From: Chionoecetes opilio | Lineage: Eukaryota > Arthropoda > Malacostraca > Decapoda > Majidae | Length of the DNA stretch: 64,000 bases | Reading direction: 5' to 3' | NCBI GenBank assembly: GCA_016584305.1 | Contig: JACEEZ010019117.1 | Span: 379,003 to 443,002, forward strand | Part shown: piece after piece, positions 34,790-57,360 of the stretch | Layout: each line of letters opens with the position of its first letter | Position numbering within the stretch: position 1 is the stretch's first letter | Notes under the pieces: model-generated | Seen by the model: the letters and a program-made list of their open reading frames with translations, nothing else | The model's database searches: none | What the model was told of the DNA's origin: nothing | Program-made: the position numbers and the translations under genes

Positions 34790-34790
<1 letters not shown>
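34673..34790 (+). mobile_element. small LINE fragment
   Basis: Resembles the GMSSKxE-KC-VVE-VKHS segment seen at 16210-16290, in broken frames. Immediately follows the (AATC)n tail of the previous LINE and runs into (AT)n. Confidence 0.5.

Positions 34791-34792
<2 letters not shown>

Positions 34793-34860
<68 letters not shown>
34793..34860. repeat. (AT)n microsatellite
   Basis: About 68 bp of pure TA dinucleotides, directly abutting the MITE at 34861. Confidence 0.97.
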
Positions 34861-34863
<3 letters not shown>

Positions 34864-35112
34864 TGATACCTTGGAACTTGAATGCCCCTTATCTCGAAAC
34901 ACTTTGAATTTGAACATTTTTTTGAAGAATATTTTGCTCCAGAATTTGAATGTTTTCTTGGAATTTGAACAAACGCCACTCATGCATATGTTCAGGGTTG
35001 TCGTTTGGTGTTTTTCATTACCAAATTAGGGTAAATTTGGTAATGAAAAATTTGCTTTGGAATTCGAACTGCCTCCTGAAACTAATTATGTTAGAGTTCC
35101 AAGGTATCACCG
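34861..35112. mobile_element. pogo/Tigger-like MITE 'CAGTGATACCTTGGAAC'
   Basis: 252 bp with ends CAGTGATACCTTGGAACTTG and inverse (GAGTTCCAAGGTATCACCG), TA on both sides (34859-34860, 35113-35114). Words 'gaatttgaa' repeat inside. Confidence 0.85.
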
Positions 35113-35114
35113 TA

Positions 35115-35420
35115 TATACTGATCTTATACATGCTTTAAATACTTTACCTCTGTTTTTCAGTGGAATGCATAATCTTGTTTATCAGCAGTCCCACTATCT
35201 CTCTCCACTCCAACCTCACTATCTACCATATCACCAAAATAACAAAACTGTTTCACTTCTATTAAACCACCGCCATCCCCTTCTAGTCTCTACCTCTTCC
35301 TCTTCTGGCGGTTCACTTCTGTTGATTCTTCTTACACACGCTGGACAGCAGAAATCTACCACTCTATTTCAGTTTCTTAATCACGAACATCTTTTATGGT
35401 ACCACTTGTCACATTCCTTG
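35115..35420 (-). mobile_element. LINE fragment
   Basis: Minus-strand equivalent of the 13070-13220 segment: 'actgatcttatacatgc' and 'tgtttatcagcagtcccactatctctctccactcca' words are shared. No intact frame. Confidence 0.6.
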
Positions 35421-37269
35421 TAAAGAATAGTTTACTCCCACTCCACAGGGAAACTTTTTCACTTACATATTTTGCTCTACTTTCTTACCTGTTACCATCA
35501 TCTTCGTCTATACCTTCAGGCTATATATATATACATATACTAGGTAAATACATACACTTCGTTTGTCCTCTCTACCAGGTTAATATAACCAATCCGAACC
35601 ATTTAGGCATTGACTTGTGTATCAAAAGATGCAGCATTAAGGCACATTATTTGTCTGGAGTAGACTAAGGGGAGAAGCAGCCGAGAGAGAGAGTGCAGAG
35701 GAAGGGAGGCATAGAGCTTACTTGAATCTCTTAATACCTGCTCTCACTATCTTAATTCCTCGGTGCTGATGATTAGCATTACATCCCCATCACTTAGTAA
35801 CATGATTGAATAATTGAGAAAATCTCCGTCCACCCAGGGCTGTTTACTATTACGTTCTTCTGACCTGTTGTTGTTTTGTCTCGGCTCCTTTTCTTCTCAT
35901 TTTGGTTTTACTCTACAATTGCACCATAATATCTTACATAATTAAGAGAAATAAGAGGATAGGAGGCAGAAGAGGAAAGAGGGAACAAGGGAAAAGAGGA
36001 GGAAGACAGGAAAGGCCAGGCTAAATTAGTCAGACTGAGGCCCGAAGCCTAGGGAGTGACCAGGTCTCTCCCCCTAGGCGTCGGGCCCGAAACCCCCCCC
36101 CCCCCCCCTCACAATGACAGCGGCCCTGGAAATAAAGAGAAAGAAAAAAAAGAATATTTAGAATGTGCCTTAGTGGGTACAGTTAAAATCATATAGTAAT
36201 TAACCCTTCCTTTGTCGACTTTGGGTGGAGATAGGATCATAGGACTCGTGTCAAGTTGCATTTTTTTTTTAACAATTTTAGTTTTTATTGTCCCCCAATA
36301 CAACAAATCTTTAGATGTATATTTGACTTTCGTGTGATAACTGTTTGTGTGGCCTTCATGGGGTTCTTGGCCTCAGAATCTCCCCCTCCTGAGGTTATGA
36401 CACACTTAGGATGTGGAAACTTTTCTAGTACTCTTTAATGCTCCTAAATCTTCCTTTCATCAGCACTTTCATCAGGTTTGTTTTATGAATTATAATTAAT
36501 TAAGATATTTTTACATGATAAATGTTTATTATGTAATTGAGAAAATAAAAGTAAAATATTCTACCCACTCGGCAAAGCTGCACACCTCAAGGCCTTGTCT
36601 ACTCCAGCTGCACAGATGAGTTGGAAAAACTGCTATGTAGTTTTATGATCAGTTTATATGTCCCGATAATTTTGAAGTCCAATTTCCACTTTGGTACACT
36701 CTGCTGAATAGTTTCAAATAGTGATATCACAGGAGTATGTCACTTACCTTTATGTCTGATCACTTGCCTCTAAATGTATGCAGGGCAACACAGCTGATCA
36801 CAGAAGCAATGGGCCATTAGGATTTTCCCACAAAACTATATATATAGAGTGAAATAATGCTTTCCTGCATTGCCAAAATCTGCCCTAGTGCTAATGAAAT
36901 GATGTATTATAGGTATAAATAAATATAAATGGTGCAATATTGTGAAAACTTCGCAGTCATGCAAGTATGTACATACTAAACACTTCCTTAAAAGATATGT
37001 GCTTGTCCATACTAAACACTCCATAGGTTAAAGGTTCCCATGTATTGCTGTGTTTTAACAGAATACAAGTGTGTTAAAAGGTGAGAGAAGTGTATGAAGT
37101 GCAATTTAATGTTAATATAGTCAGATTTCACCAACTTTGTCCAGAAACTCTGTCCACAGAGTCCCTTCCTATTTCTAGGTCCGCTATCACTTTGGGAGTT
37201 TTTGGTTCTGGGAACTGTAGTCCAACGTCCAGGAGAGAATCTCCTGGTTGTCCCCTTGGCCTTGGCCTC
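35421..37269. other. intergenic, no gene recognised
   Basis: AT-rich. Holds a short C tract at 36092-36109 and a poly(T) near 36262. No convincing exon or repeat boundary. Confidence 0.4.
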
Positions 37270-37972
37270 TGTCTGACTAAAATTGCCTAGCATTTCTCCT
37301 CTTCTTTTTCTTTTCCCTACATCCCACTATCTCTCCCAAGGTGTGAGAGCTGTGCTCATGGGATGCGAGGCTGGTTTTGTGCCAGTCGTGAATGGCCTCA
37401 GGATGCCATGGGCAGTGTTCCCTTGTTCCCATTTTGCCCTTGCCCCTCATGGGGTTTGGAGGGGTCGACCTATTGTTTTCCCTTCTCCCTTGCAGAGAGC
37501 ATTGGTCTGCACTGTCTCCTCCATATCTCACTCTCCCTCCACTCTCAACTCTTTTTGGCCATACAAAATGGGATAACTTTTTCACCATCCCTCCCACAAC
37601 CCTCTACTCTTATCACCGCTACCATTCCAACCCTCATCACCCGTTGACCTCTACACAATGTCTGTTCTCCAATGGAACATTCGCGGCTTCCGCTCCCACC
37701 TTCGTCTCCTGATTTCCTGCTATGAACCGCAAGTTATCTGCCTCCAAGAAACTTTCCTTACTCAACCCCCTGTTTAACCTCCTTCCTCCAACAAATCCAC
37801 ATCCTACATCTGATCTAACCATCCTGCTGTAACATTCCGTTCTTTCCCCTTCCCTCATCGTTTCACTATTATTCTTTAACCCCTTCCCTTTATATGCTTT
37901 GCCATAGTGCCATATGACCTCTGATGTCTGGCACATTTACCTTTTTAGGAATTAAATCAATCAATTATATCA
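37270..37972 (+). mobile_element. internally deleted LINE (5' part fused to 3' tail)
   Basis: The 5' part, up to about 37770, ends with the start of an APE-type endonuclease: MSVLQWNIRGFRSHLRLLIS then CYEPQVICLQETFL (from 37660). At about 37774 it jumps directly to the 3' sequence found at 34469-34672 (the LTSFLQQIHILHLI text, untranslated tail and (AATC)n terminus). More than 2 kb of endonuclease, RT and RNase H are missing between. The tail is followed by a 38-bp tandem duplication (37960-38035) that repeats the terminus. Confidence 0.8.
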
Positions 37973-38439
37973 CCTTCTATTTCCAGAGTGCATTAAATCA
38001 ATCAATTATATCACCTTCCATTTCCAGAGTGGTCTCCAGCAGTCATCGGAAATGTATCTTTGGATACCCGCTCTGACCAGTCTCACCTTAGATGATATGG
38101 ACTCATAATAGAGTACGAGGAGCAGTAGTATGATGTTTAAGGAGCCATGGACTATTTTCTGGTGTACAAAGAGAGGAAGAGACAAAAATGGGGAGAAGAT
38201 ATAAAACAATCATTTTGGATCAAGAAGAGTTTCGTGTGAGCTTGTCTCCTAAGGTAATCAAGGTCTTGTCTTTTGAACGGAAAGCACGAGTATTACAATG
38301 GAAAGTAGATATTGCGAAAAGATTGAGTAATGATAGTAGGGATGGCGGTGTTGAAGGTGGAGGGGGTAGGAGAACCAGGGATATGAGGTATGGGATCAGA
38401 GGAGGTAGTCAAACTATAGGGAGCAAGGTCAGGGGATAG

Positions 38440-38597
38440 GGATAAGATAAGACACTTTGCAAGTACCAACTACAAGGTTATTGACTATACAAAGCGCCAC
38501 CACGCCAGGACGAACTTGGTGGACTCGAACCGCTGACCGAATGCAGGGACTCTACACGCAAGCTCACGACACTACCAACCAAGCCACCCAGACGGGT
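38440..38597 (-). mobile_element. tRNA-derived SINE-3 copy
   Basis: Minus strand from 38597: 'gggtggcttggttggtagtg' (A box), 'cggttcgagtcc' (B box), body ending 'aaagtgtc' and a 'ttatc' tail. The word aggggat occurs on both flanks (near 38433 and 38599), a possible target duplication. Second, truncated copy at 52564-52675. Confidence 0.8.
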
Positions 38598-39447
38598 AGG
38601 GGATTGCTGCAACAAGAGGGAGTCACGAGTAATGCCGGGAGGAGGGAAGTCAAAAAGGGACTTTACAGTAGGAATGGTGAGAGGGAGGGAACACAGTAGG
38701 GTGATCAAAGGAAGGGGGAGAAGAATGTAGAGGGGAAGAGGAGGAAAGTGTAGATGGTGAGGAGCCAGAGGTAGGGAACGGGGGTAGGAGGAAGATGAGA
38801 GGGAAGAGGGTGGAGCTCAGCAGAAATTTGGAGAATAGAACAAGTTGAAGATGATAAGGTAGATGATGAAGTGGGGTGAGGTACATCATCTTGAGGCTGA
38901 GTAAGGAACTCCTCAGTCATTGAGATAGCCTCAGGAAACACCTGGGGGAGTACAGGGTTTCTTAAAAGGAGGGGTTAGAGTGGGGGACCAGAGAAACTGG
39001 GGAAAGTGAATGGTTTAAGGGGGTAAGGGGAGGAGTACGTCTAGGTCGGCTGAATTTACTAATCTTAAGGGCATGTTGAGGGAGGGGTGCGGTATCAACA
39101 TAGATGTAGATGTTGGAGTGTCTAGACTCTTCGCTCCTCGTGGAGAAAGGATTAATCAGGGATATAGAGGGGGTAATAGAAGGGGACAAAATGTAATGAG
39201 AAGGAACAGGGGAGGAGAGGAAGAGAGTTGTGGTGGAGACAGCAGAAAACAAAGTGACTCGAAACAGTACATGGGGTATCCCTTGTAAAATACATTGTGG
39301 GATTTGCCACAGTTTGCACATGTAGGCAAGTTCACAGGGCAAGTAAAACATGTATGTCCAGTATGAGCAAAGAGTGGACAGAGGATTGGCGGTGCTTAGT
39401 GGGGTGGCCAAAACGCCAGCAATTCTGGCAATGGCGGGGAGGAGGGT

Positions 39448-40195
39448 CAATCAATCAATCATTGGGGGCATACGCCGGGGGGCGCGTCGCCTCGCCCACT
39501 CTACGACGCCACTCCCGGGGGTCACCACGCGCGAGTTCCCATGCAGGCTCCTTTCCCATACCAAGCAGCTCTCGACAAGAAACATCAACTTGCCCCAGCC
39601 ACGAGCCTTGTGGGCACCCCCTTGGCCTCCTCCACGCCGGATTGTCTCTTACAGATACAACCCAATGGGAAGGATCGGTTTCAGGGTAGCGTGCCACATG
39701 TCCATATAGCCAAAGTTGGTGTTGACGGACTATGCAGGTAATAGGCCTCGATTCAGTCTCACGGTGCAATCGCTGATTTGACACGTAATCATCCCAGCGA
39801 TACCCCATGATTCTGCGAAGACACTTATTACCAAAGGCATTGATTCGTCTCTTCAAGTCACTATTTAGTGTCCATGTCTCACAACCATAGAGTAAGACAG
39901 GAATCACAAGCGATTTGAAGATCCGGATCTTTGTCCTCCTGCACAGGTACCGACAATGCCAAATACTCCCGCTGAGCGAGTCCATAACACCGTGGGCTAT
40001 GCCAATCCGCCGTAAGACTTCTTGACGTGACCCACCGTCTTTATGGACTGCGCTACCAAGGTATGTAAAACTTTCCAAGATCTCAATGTCCTCGCCACAC
40101 GCATGAACAGACTGTACTGCTTCATCTAATAAGTCTCCAAACACCTGGACCTTGGTCTTGAGCCAGGAGACCTCAAGTCCCAAAGGCTTTGCCTT
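39448..40195 (-). mobile_element. 5'-truncated LINE with 12-bp target duplication
   Basis: Open frame on the minus strand from 40183 to 39455: LEVSWLKTKVQVFGDLLDEA, FTYLGSAVHKDGGSRQEVLR, VLLYGCETWTL, ending TRPPAYAPND, then a (TCAA)n 3' terminus. It is the C-terminal third of a reverse-transcriptase protein. GGGGAGGAGGGT occurs at both ends (39436-39447 and 40196-40207), a clean target-site duplication. 748 bp, 5'-truncated on insertion, and the least mutated LINE copy here (242 codons open). Confidence 0.92.
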
Positions 40196-40540
40196 GGGGA
40201 GGAGGGTGTTATGGCTTAATTAAGTGAGCAGTATGCTCTGGCTACATACATTTCAATAGTGAGATCCTGCCTCATAAAGGAGTTCTTTGAATTTTGCAAT
40301 GTTGGCAGAGAACTTAGAGGCCTCAAGGGTGGGGATGGTGAAACAAGAGACTGCGATAGCATCATATTCATTGGCCAATAGGGCGAGGAGGTCTACTGCA
40401 CAATCAGACCATTCAATATTGTTGACTGGGCAAGCATGCTGAGATATGGAAACAGTTCCCATGTAAGTATTAAAGTGAGGATTGGGCATTGCTAGGAAGA
40501 TGTCTTGGAAATCCTTTGAGGAGAGCATGGCTAAAGCTTC

Positions 40541-42441
40541 AACTTACACGGTAAGACTGGTTAGGTCGGGTATGCAAAGATACATTTCAGACCTGCTGCT
40601 GAAGAAACCTATGGAAACTGGGTGTTATTAGTGTAGGGGGCAGTGGGAGGGGGTGGCATTAACACCCTAACCTAACTAAAGAGGCCTAGATGTCCTTGTA
40701 AGACTTCAAATAATTCTAGAAATGCTCAAGACTTTGTGTTGGGATGTTGACGCTATTCCCCCTCCCTCATGAAGTGTGCCACCTACCTCCTAACTGAATG
40801 CTAACTGAACACACAACTTGCTGTGATATTAACTAAATCTGCACACCAGATTCTTTCAAAACAATTACTAGAGCAATGTTTATTGTAGTAACTCTTTATT
40901 CCTCCCCATACTGTGGCCAGCACAGGTGCAAAACTGCCAGGACTCTGGCAAAAACATGAAAGGGCTCAGGTACGCATGGCCACCAACCCTTGTCTCTCCA
41001 CCTGCCAATCACTGACTTGAGTGCTGATTGATGGGGTCTGGCAACTACTGGGGATCCAGACGAGTCATATCACTTACAAAAACTTGTCTGTATACACTAA
41101 ATTGCCCTAAAAGTTGTTTTTTTAGTTTTAGCAAGTATGTCGCAGCCATCCAAAACTTTTGCAGAGTACTACAAATTAACAAATCTTTATATAAACATCT
41201 GGTGTGAATTAATCGGCCACCTAATTGTAGATAATAGCCACTGACCCTGTTGGGTGGAGTTCCTGGACTCGGTTGGCATGATCTGACTATAAAAATTGGA
41301 ATTTTGTGTACAATACTACTAATGTAATAACACAATGTAATGTAATACAATCAACAAATAATATATGAAGACTGTTCTTGGTTGTATCACTTACATTCCT
41401 TTGATTTTTTTTCTTCCTAGCAGACACCATGGAGAGTGAATATGCCATCTTACATCAATATTGCAGTTTCATGACTTGCGGAATCCACACAGACATTGTT
41501 TAAGTCTTGAAAAAGCCATTAGATCTCAGCTTGGTAACACATTCTTTTGTAATTTCTTCCTTTAAGTGTGATGTATTTTTGACCATGTAAATAACACTTA
41601 CTTTCAGTACAAATAGTGGAGAAAATTTATGAACAAAAATTATTCATTAAATTTATATTAATTTAATAAGTCAGCTTTAAATAAACCATTGATGTCTTCC
41701 TACACAATCACAAGTATGACACCCCAAGTAGTAATATTTAAGCATTATTTGCTTATCCTCACACAAAAAAACTGCATTACATCACATAACCACTGCAACC
41801 ACATTATATAAATGTTCACTTGATAAGAAAAATTTGAATAGTATAAATATCACATTTCTAGTAGTGTGTGAAACCTGGCTTCAGTTTCCTGCAGTACTAC
41901 TATACAATACAGACTAGGTAGGAAAGCAGCTGAGGAACCAGTGTCAAAGTAAGAGTACCCTCAGCCTTCTGTACTAATATAATGTACATAATGAATACAT
42001 CTATTACTCTGCATTTCAAACGATGCAACAATCATCTTGTTCTCCTTACATAATGGTGGAATTAAGTTACATGAGTATGACCTTGCTTGTTCATCTTTTA
42101 AAGCAAAAATGAATACTGTAATATGTAGTTACTGTAATTAAATGGGGAAGTTTTTGGCTTATTGGTAACACTAACCACTTTGTCATAAAATTGATACCTT
42201 ACTGAGGCAATAACTAAAAGTAAATGGGGACGGTGAGAATCTAGTTATAGTCAAACTATTATGCCATCAGTGAAATCCAGGTATACAATGAAATAATGCC
42301 TAATACATAACACAGAAGAGAACATTCCCTATGTATATGATATGCATAACTTTAGTTCAAAATATGGAATGAGTTGGTTGTTAACTTTCTAATTTAGTGT
42401 AATACAAATATATGACTCATCAAACTGTGTAATAGTACTCA
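40541..42441. other. region downstream of FIS1, no gene recognised
   Basis: AT-rich; probably includes the FIS1 3' untranslated region (towards lower coordinates from 42441), but no end can be set from the sequence. No other exon recognised. Confidence 0.4.
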
Positions 42442-53541
<11,100 letters not shown>

Positions 53542-53998
53542 CTGAAAACAATGAATCAACAATAAGATGGAGGAGACTGCATAACAAAAAACAAAAAACG
53601 AAAAGCAAGGCACTCATTAGTTCAATATAATCTAATGCTAGATGAAGACTGTAGTAGAATAAATTGAACCAGCTAAACATTGAAAACTCAAAGCAGATGA
53701 CATTTCATTGCTGAAGCATTACAGCTTTAACTTGTTCCATCCCTTATAATATTATTCATACAGAAATATGGTAGCCTCATGTGACCAACACCCAGTGTTC
53801 TTAAGCAATGAGCAGACACACAACAATAAATTTGGATGCGGAGAAAGAGACAACAAACATAATAAAAGAGGTGAAAGAAGTTATTAGGAGAAATCCTGAA
53901 CTGCAAAAAAAGTCATTAGATCAGCAAATCTATGATTGTAATCATAGAGGAGAGAGAGGACATGAAAATATAATTTCAAGACATGGATAAAGAAGATG

Positions 53999-54225
53999 TG
54001 GCCTCCGTGGCGTAGTGGCCAGCGCGCCGCTACCAATCCATGGCCCTGGTTCCAGTCCGGGCTTGGGCAAGTCGGCTGCCAGCCCAGCCGGCTGTTTCTT
54101 CGGATATTGATTTTCTAGCCGAGTGTAAAAATTGCCAGAAACCGCTAATATGGGGAAATATTTAGGCTGAAATTGCCTCCCAATGAATAGCTGGGTACGT
54201 TAGCAGAAACGCCCGATCTAAATTG
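53999..54225 (+). mobile_element. tRNA-derived SINE-4 copy
   Basis: Head 'gcctccgtggcgtagtggcc' (A box) and 'ctggttccagtccggg' (B box), then a tRNA-unrelated body with 'gccagcccagccggctg' and 'ggctgaaattgcctccc'. Only copy in the window. Confidence 0.65.
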
Positions 54226-55292
54226 CATGTGGTGGTTCAGGAAAGCATGCCAATTAGCGAAAGAAGGCGATTTAGAAAATAGGATAGATTGGTGCGATGT
54301 GGCAACACCCTTAGTCGCCATCTTGGAGCGGAAGCAGGACCTTCCTGTCGGAGCCCACTCCACCTCCACCCCTCGTGAGAACAACACCTCGAGCCGCTGG
54401 ACGTCGACTAGACCCGCCGATGCCCTCCCACGTGTCTTGCCTGTCCAGAGCTTGTTCCTGCTGATGGAGGCAGGACAAGTCCCAGCGCCAGGATAGGAGG
54501 GTTTTGGATGAGGCAGACGCAGGCTGGGGATGCGGAGTGTGAGGAGGACGAGAGGGCAAGAGAGGAGGAGGATCTTACACGTGGGTCTTGACGAGAGGAC
54601 CACAGCTACAGTTCCTTTGGTGAAAGCGTGAGATACCATAATAATAATGATGATAATGATGACCCTGTATTTGATGCAGCAGAAGTTATAGCATCAGGAA
54701 ATGAAATATTAAGGAGGCAAGAAGAGGAGTCTTTCTTTACCCTTTGTTTACACACCCTTATCGTGGTGCGAGCTGGCAACTCAGTAGCGATCCACCTTCC
54801 ACGGCTGAAGTTCGAGGGTTTGCTCTAGGCATACTCTATGCTGACGTCACCGTGAACCTCCGTGTGCACCCGTGCGCGTTGCCTTACTGAACGCAGCCCT
54901 TGCCTGAAGACGCTATCAGTGACGTCTGAGTGCTCAGTGTACAGTAGTACTGCATTTTAAGACTTCAGTATTAGCCATGTTTTGGTGAGTGCAAGTACTA
55001 TAATCTGTGCTTAAGCATGTTTTAGTGAGTTCATATTGTGTGGGGGGGCTAGGGGTAACCATCGGATAATTTGGACTTTCGGCTAATTCAAACCAGGTCT
55101 CCCCCTAATTAGTTCGAATTAGTGAGGGTTTACTGTATGGTAACCTGGATGTCACACTAGCCCAGTGTCCCGGAGTAGCGGGTTGTCACCCACCACAGGT
55201 TCAAGGGCTAATGCGGCGGGGATGAGCATAGCGTATATCCCCATCTTTACCTTTGCCTATCGGTACAAACCTATAGCCTTACAGCTCAGACT
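54226..55292. other. GC-richer stretch upstream of FIS1, function unassigned
   Basis: Less AT-rich than its surroundings. Open frames on both strands (54145-54639 minus, 54628-54828 plus) have no recognised domain. 'atgctgacgtcaccg' at 54839-54853 contains a perfect CRE palindrome (TGACGTCA). This could be promoter DNA, but no FIS1 first exon is recognised here. 55049-55137 looks like a half pogo-like element ending 'gagggtttactg'. Confidence 0.35.
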
Positions 55293-55531
55293 AGAGGTAT
55301 AGGACTAGTGATTTTGGCCAAGTCCAGCAAAACAGGACTAGTGATTTTGGCCAAGTCCAGCAAAACAGGACTAGTGATTTTGGCCAAGTCCAGCAAAACA
55401 GGACTAGTGATTTTGGCCAAGTCCAGCAAAACAGGACTAGTGATTTTGGCCAAGTCTAGCAAAACAGGACTAGTGATTTTGGCCAAGTCTAGCAAAACAG
55501 GACTAGTGATTTTGGCCAAGTCTAGCAAAAC
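55293..55531. repeat. 33-bp minisatellite
   Basis: Seven copies of a 33-bp unit (actagtgattttggccaagt + ccagcaaaacagg), nearly identical; the last three share a C-to-T change. 33 is a multiple of 3, so both strands stay open (ILAKSSKTGLV / LLDLAKITSPV repeats). Confidence 0.97.
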
Positions 55532-55701
55532 TTGATCACACAAGAATGCAATCATCACAGACATGACTATGACTCCCCCTCATTCTTAACATGTAAAAGA
55601 AAGTTATTTTGGTTTTGTATTTCACTATCTTTCATCGTTACTGATTTACAAAAGAAAGGAAAACATACTTTTTGCCGTACAGGAAAACTTCGACAAATCT
55701 A

Positions 55702-55799
55702 CAGTAAACCCTCTCATATTCGGACTAATTGGGCCAAGGAGTGGTCCGAGTAATGCAAGGCTCCGAATAATGGGGGGGATGATATATGGGGGGATATGT

Positions 55800-55832
<33 letters not shown>

Positions 55833-55861
55833 CTAGGTGAATAGCTGGGAAATTTCGACCC

Positions 55862-55904
<43 letters not shown>

Positions 55905-56087
55905 CTAGTTGAATATATAGTTGGGAAATTTCGGCCCCTTAAAAAAAAAAAAAAAATCTAGGTGAATATATAGCTGGGAAATTTCGACCCCTTTATATAT
56001 ATATATATAAAAAAGAAAGAAAAAAAAAAAGAAAAAAAAAAAGGGGAGGTCCGAATAATGAGGGTCCGAATACGAGAGGTTTTACTG
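55702..56087. mobile_element. pogo/Tigger-like MITE, 'tattcggac' family, copy 2
   Basis: Ends CAGTAAACCCTCTCATATTC and inverse (CGAGAGGTTTTACTG), TA both sides. Interior: three repeats of 'agctgggaaatttcgacccc' separated by poly(A). Confidence 0.88.
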
Positions 56088-56248
56088 TATTTGAAAATTG
56101 AAAGATCTAAAACTTGAATTCCTAAAAATGTTCATGTAAATCTCTCTCATTCTACTGTACACTTCACCTTCCTATACCATGTTCTGCCCTCTCATTATTC
56201 ATTTAATTTTTACACTTTCTTTCCCTCTTCTTTTTTCTCATCAAAGTA

Positions 56249-56449
56249 CAGTAAACCCTCTCGTATTCGGATCCTCATTATTCGGACCTCCTCTCTTCCT
56301 TTTTTTTTTTTTTTTCTTTTTTTTAGTGGTCGAAATTTCCTAGCTAATAATATCCTACACCTAGAATTTTTTTTTTTTTTTTGGGGGGGGGGTCGAAGTT
56401 TCCTAGCTCTATATACTATACACCAAGATTATTATTTATATATTATTAT

Positions 56450-56484
<35 letters not shown>

Positions 56485-56548
56485 ATATCCCCCCCATTAC
56501 TCGGACCACTCCTTGGCCCAATTAGTCCGAATATGAGAGGTTTTACTG
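56249..56548. mobile_element. pogo/Tigger-like MITE, 'tattcggac' family, copy 3
   Basis: Ends CAGTAAACCCTCTCGTATTC and inverse (GAATATGAGAGGTTTTACTG), TA both sides; interior is in the opposite orientation to copy 2, with poly(T) tracts. Confidence 0.9.
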
Positions 56549-56790
56549 TACACACGTCCATCCACATTATTCTTCTTTCCTCACTTTTCACTTCAGCCTC
56601 CACAACCCTTCTCTTTCCCTTCCTGGTCCTTCACTCACCGTTGCTCCCCTGTGCCATTATTCACTCAGCCTACAATTCTCCTCATCTCTCCCCTCCTCTG
56701 CCGCCCCTCGTGTGCTGAGAGGACACTGAAGGCTTGTGTTCCTTTCTATTAGCTTAGGCAATGTTTTTAATACAGTACAGCATAATAATA

Positions 56791-57360
56791 CAGTAAACCC
56801 TCACTTTTACGGACCTCGATATAAACAATTTCGGCTTTAATTAACTTTTTCTGCCAGTCCGATATATGCCGGTATTTACCGAATAAACTTGGTAATTTAT
56901 TCAGCAAATGCGGGGTTTGGTTCAGTGGTGGGCCGGCCGAACATGTACACGCAGGTTGGACGGTGGCAGTGAAAACAAAGTCGAACGGGCGGTGCGGCTG
57001 CGTTCCGATCAGTCTTGCTTTGTCGGCCCAAGTGTAAACATCTCATCTCACGTCCTCCCGTGCCTCGCTACGTTGCCTGCCTCCCGTGCCTCACCACGTG
57101 TTGTTTTAATTTCCCTGTATGCGTGTAGTATTTTTAATGGCTGCACGTACTTAGGTATACGAACTTTCATCTAATGTAGCAAACAAAGTTCATTATACAG
57201 TGGTCCCTCACGTTTGGCGATTTAATTAGTCTTGCCAAACCATCGCCAAGTTAATTTCGTCAAACGCGAATAGTACTTTCAATGGGAAAATTATCCATTA
57301 GTCTTTGATGAGGCCCGAGTTCACCCTTTTGACCCCCATTTTCGTACTTTAACTGCTTAA
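56791..57360. other. two unpaired TIR-like ends
   Basis: CAGTAAACCCTCACTTTTAC at 56791 and CAGTGGTCCCTCACGTTTGG at 57199 both follow TA and resemble left ends of pogo/Tigger-like elements, but no matching right ends are seen. No coding content. Confidence 0.45.

Larger units (their letters stand above)
38030..40540 (-). mobile_element. LINE ORF1/endonuclease 5' portion, interrupted
   Basis: Minus strand. 40528-40256 reads DFQDIFLAMPNPHFNTYMGT, an ORF1-like segment. After the insertion 39448-40195 it resumes with gag-type zinc knuckles in broken frames: CQNCWRFGHPTKH, and CxxC-like NLPTCANCGKSHN (about 39430-39290). A Pro/Ser-rich region follows, then an endonuclease start (QDLDYLRRQ, near 38250). 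Interrupted also by SINE-3 at 38440-38597. Confidence 0.65.

Noticed and set aside
53808..53990. 60-codon plus-strand frame
   Set aside because: Charged but without a recognisable domain; too short and isolated in an intergenic region.
54145..54639. 164-codon minus-strand frame as FIS1 exon 1 or a new gene
   Set aside because: No similarity to the FIS1 N-terminus and no suitable donor in phase 0; its 3' part overlaps the SINE-4 body.
55293..55531. Regular direct repeats resembling a CRISPR array
   Set aside because: Units abut with no unique spacers, and the genome is eukaryotic; it is a minisatellite.
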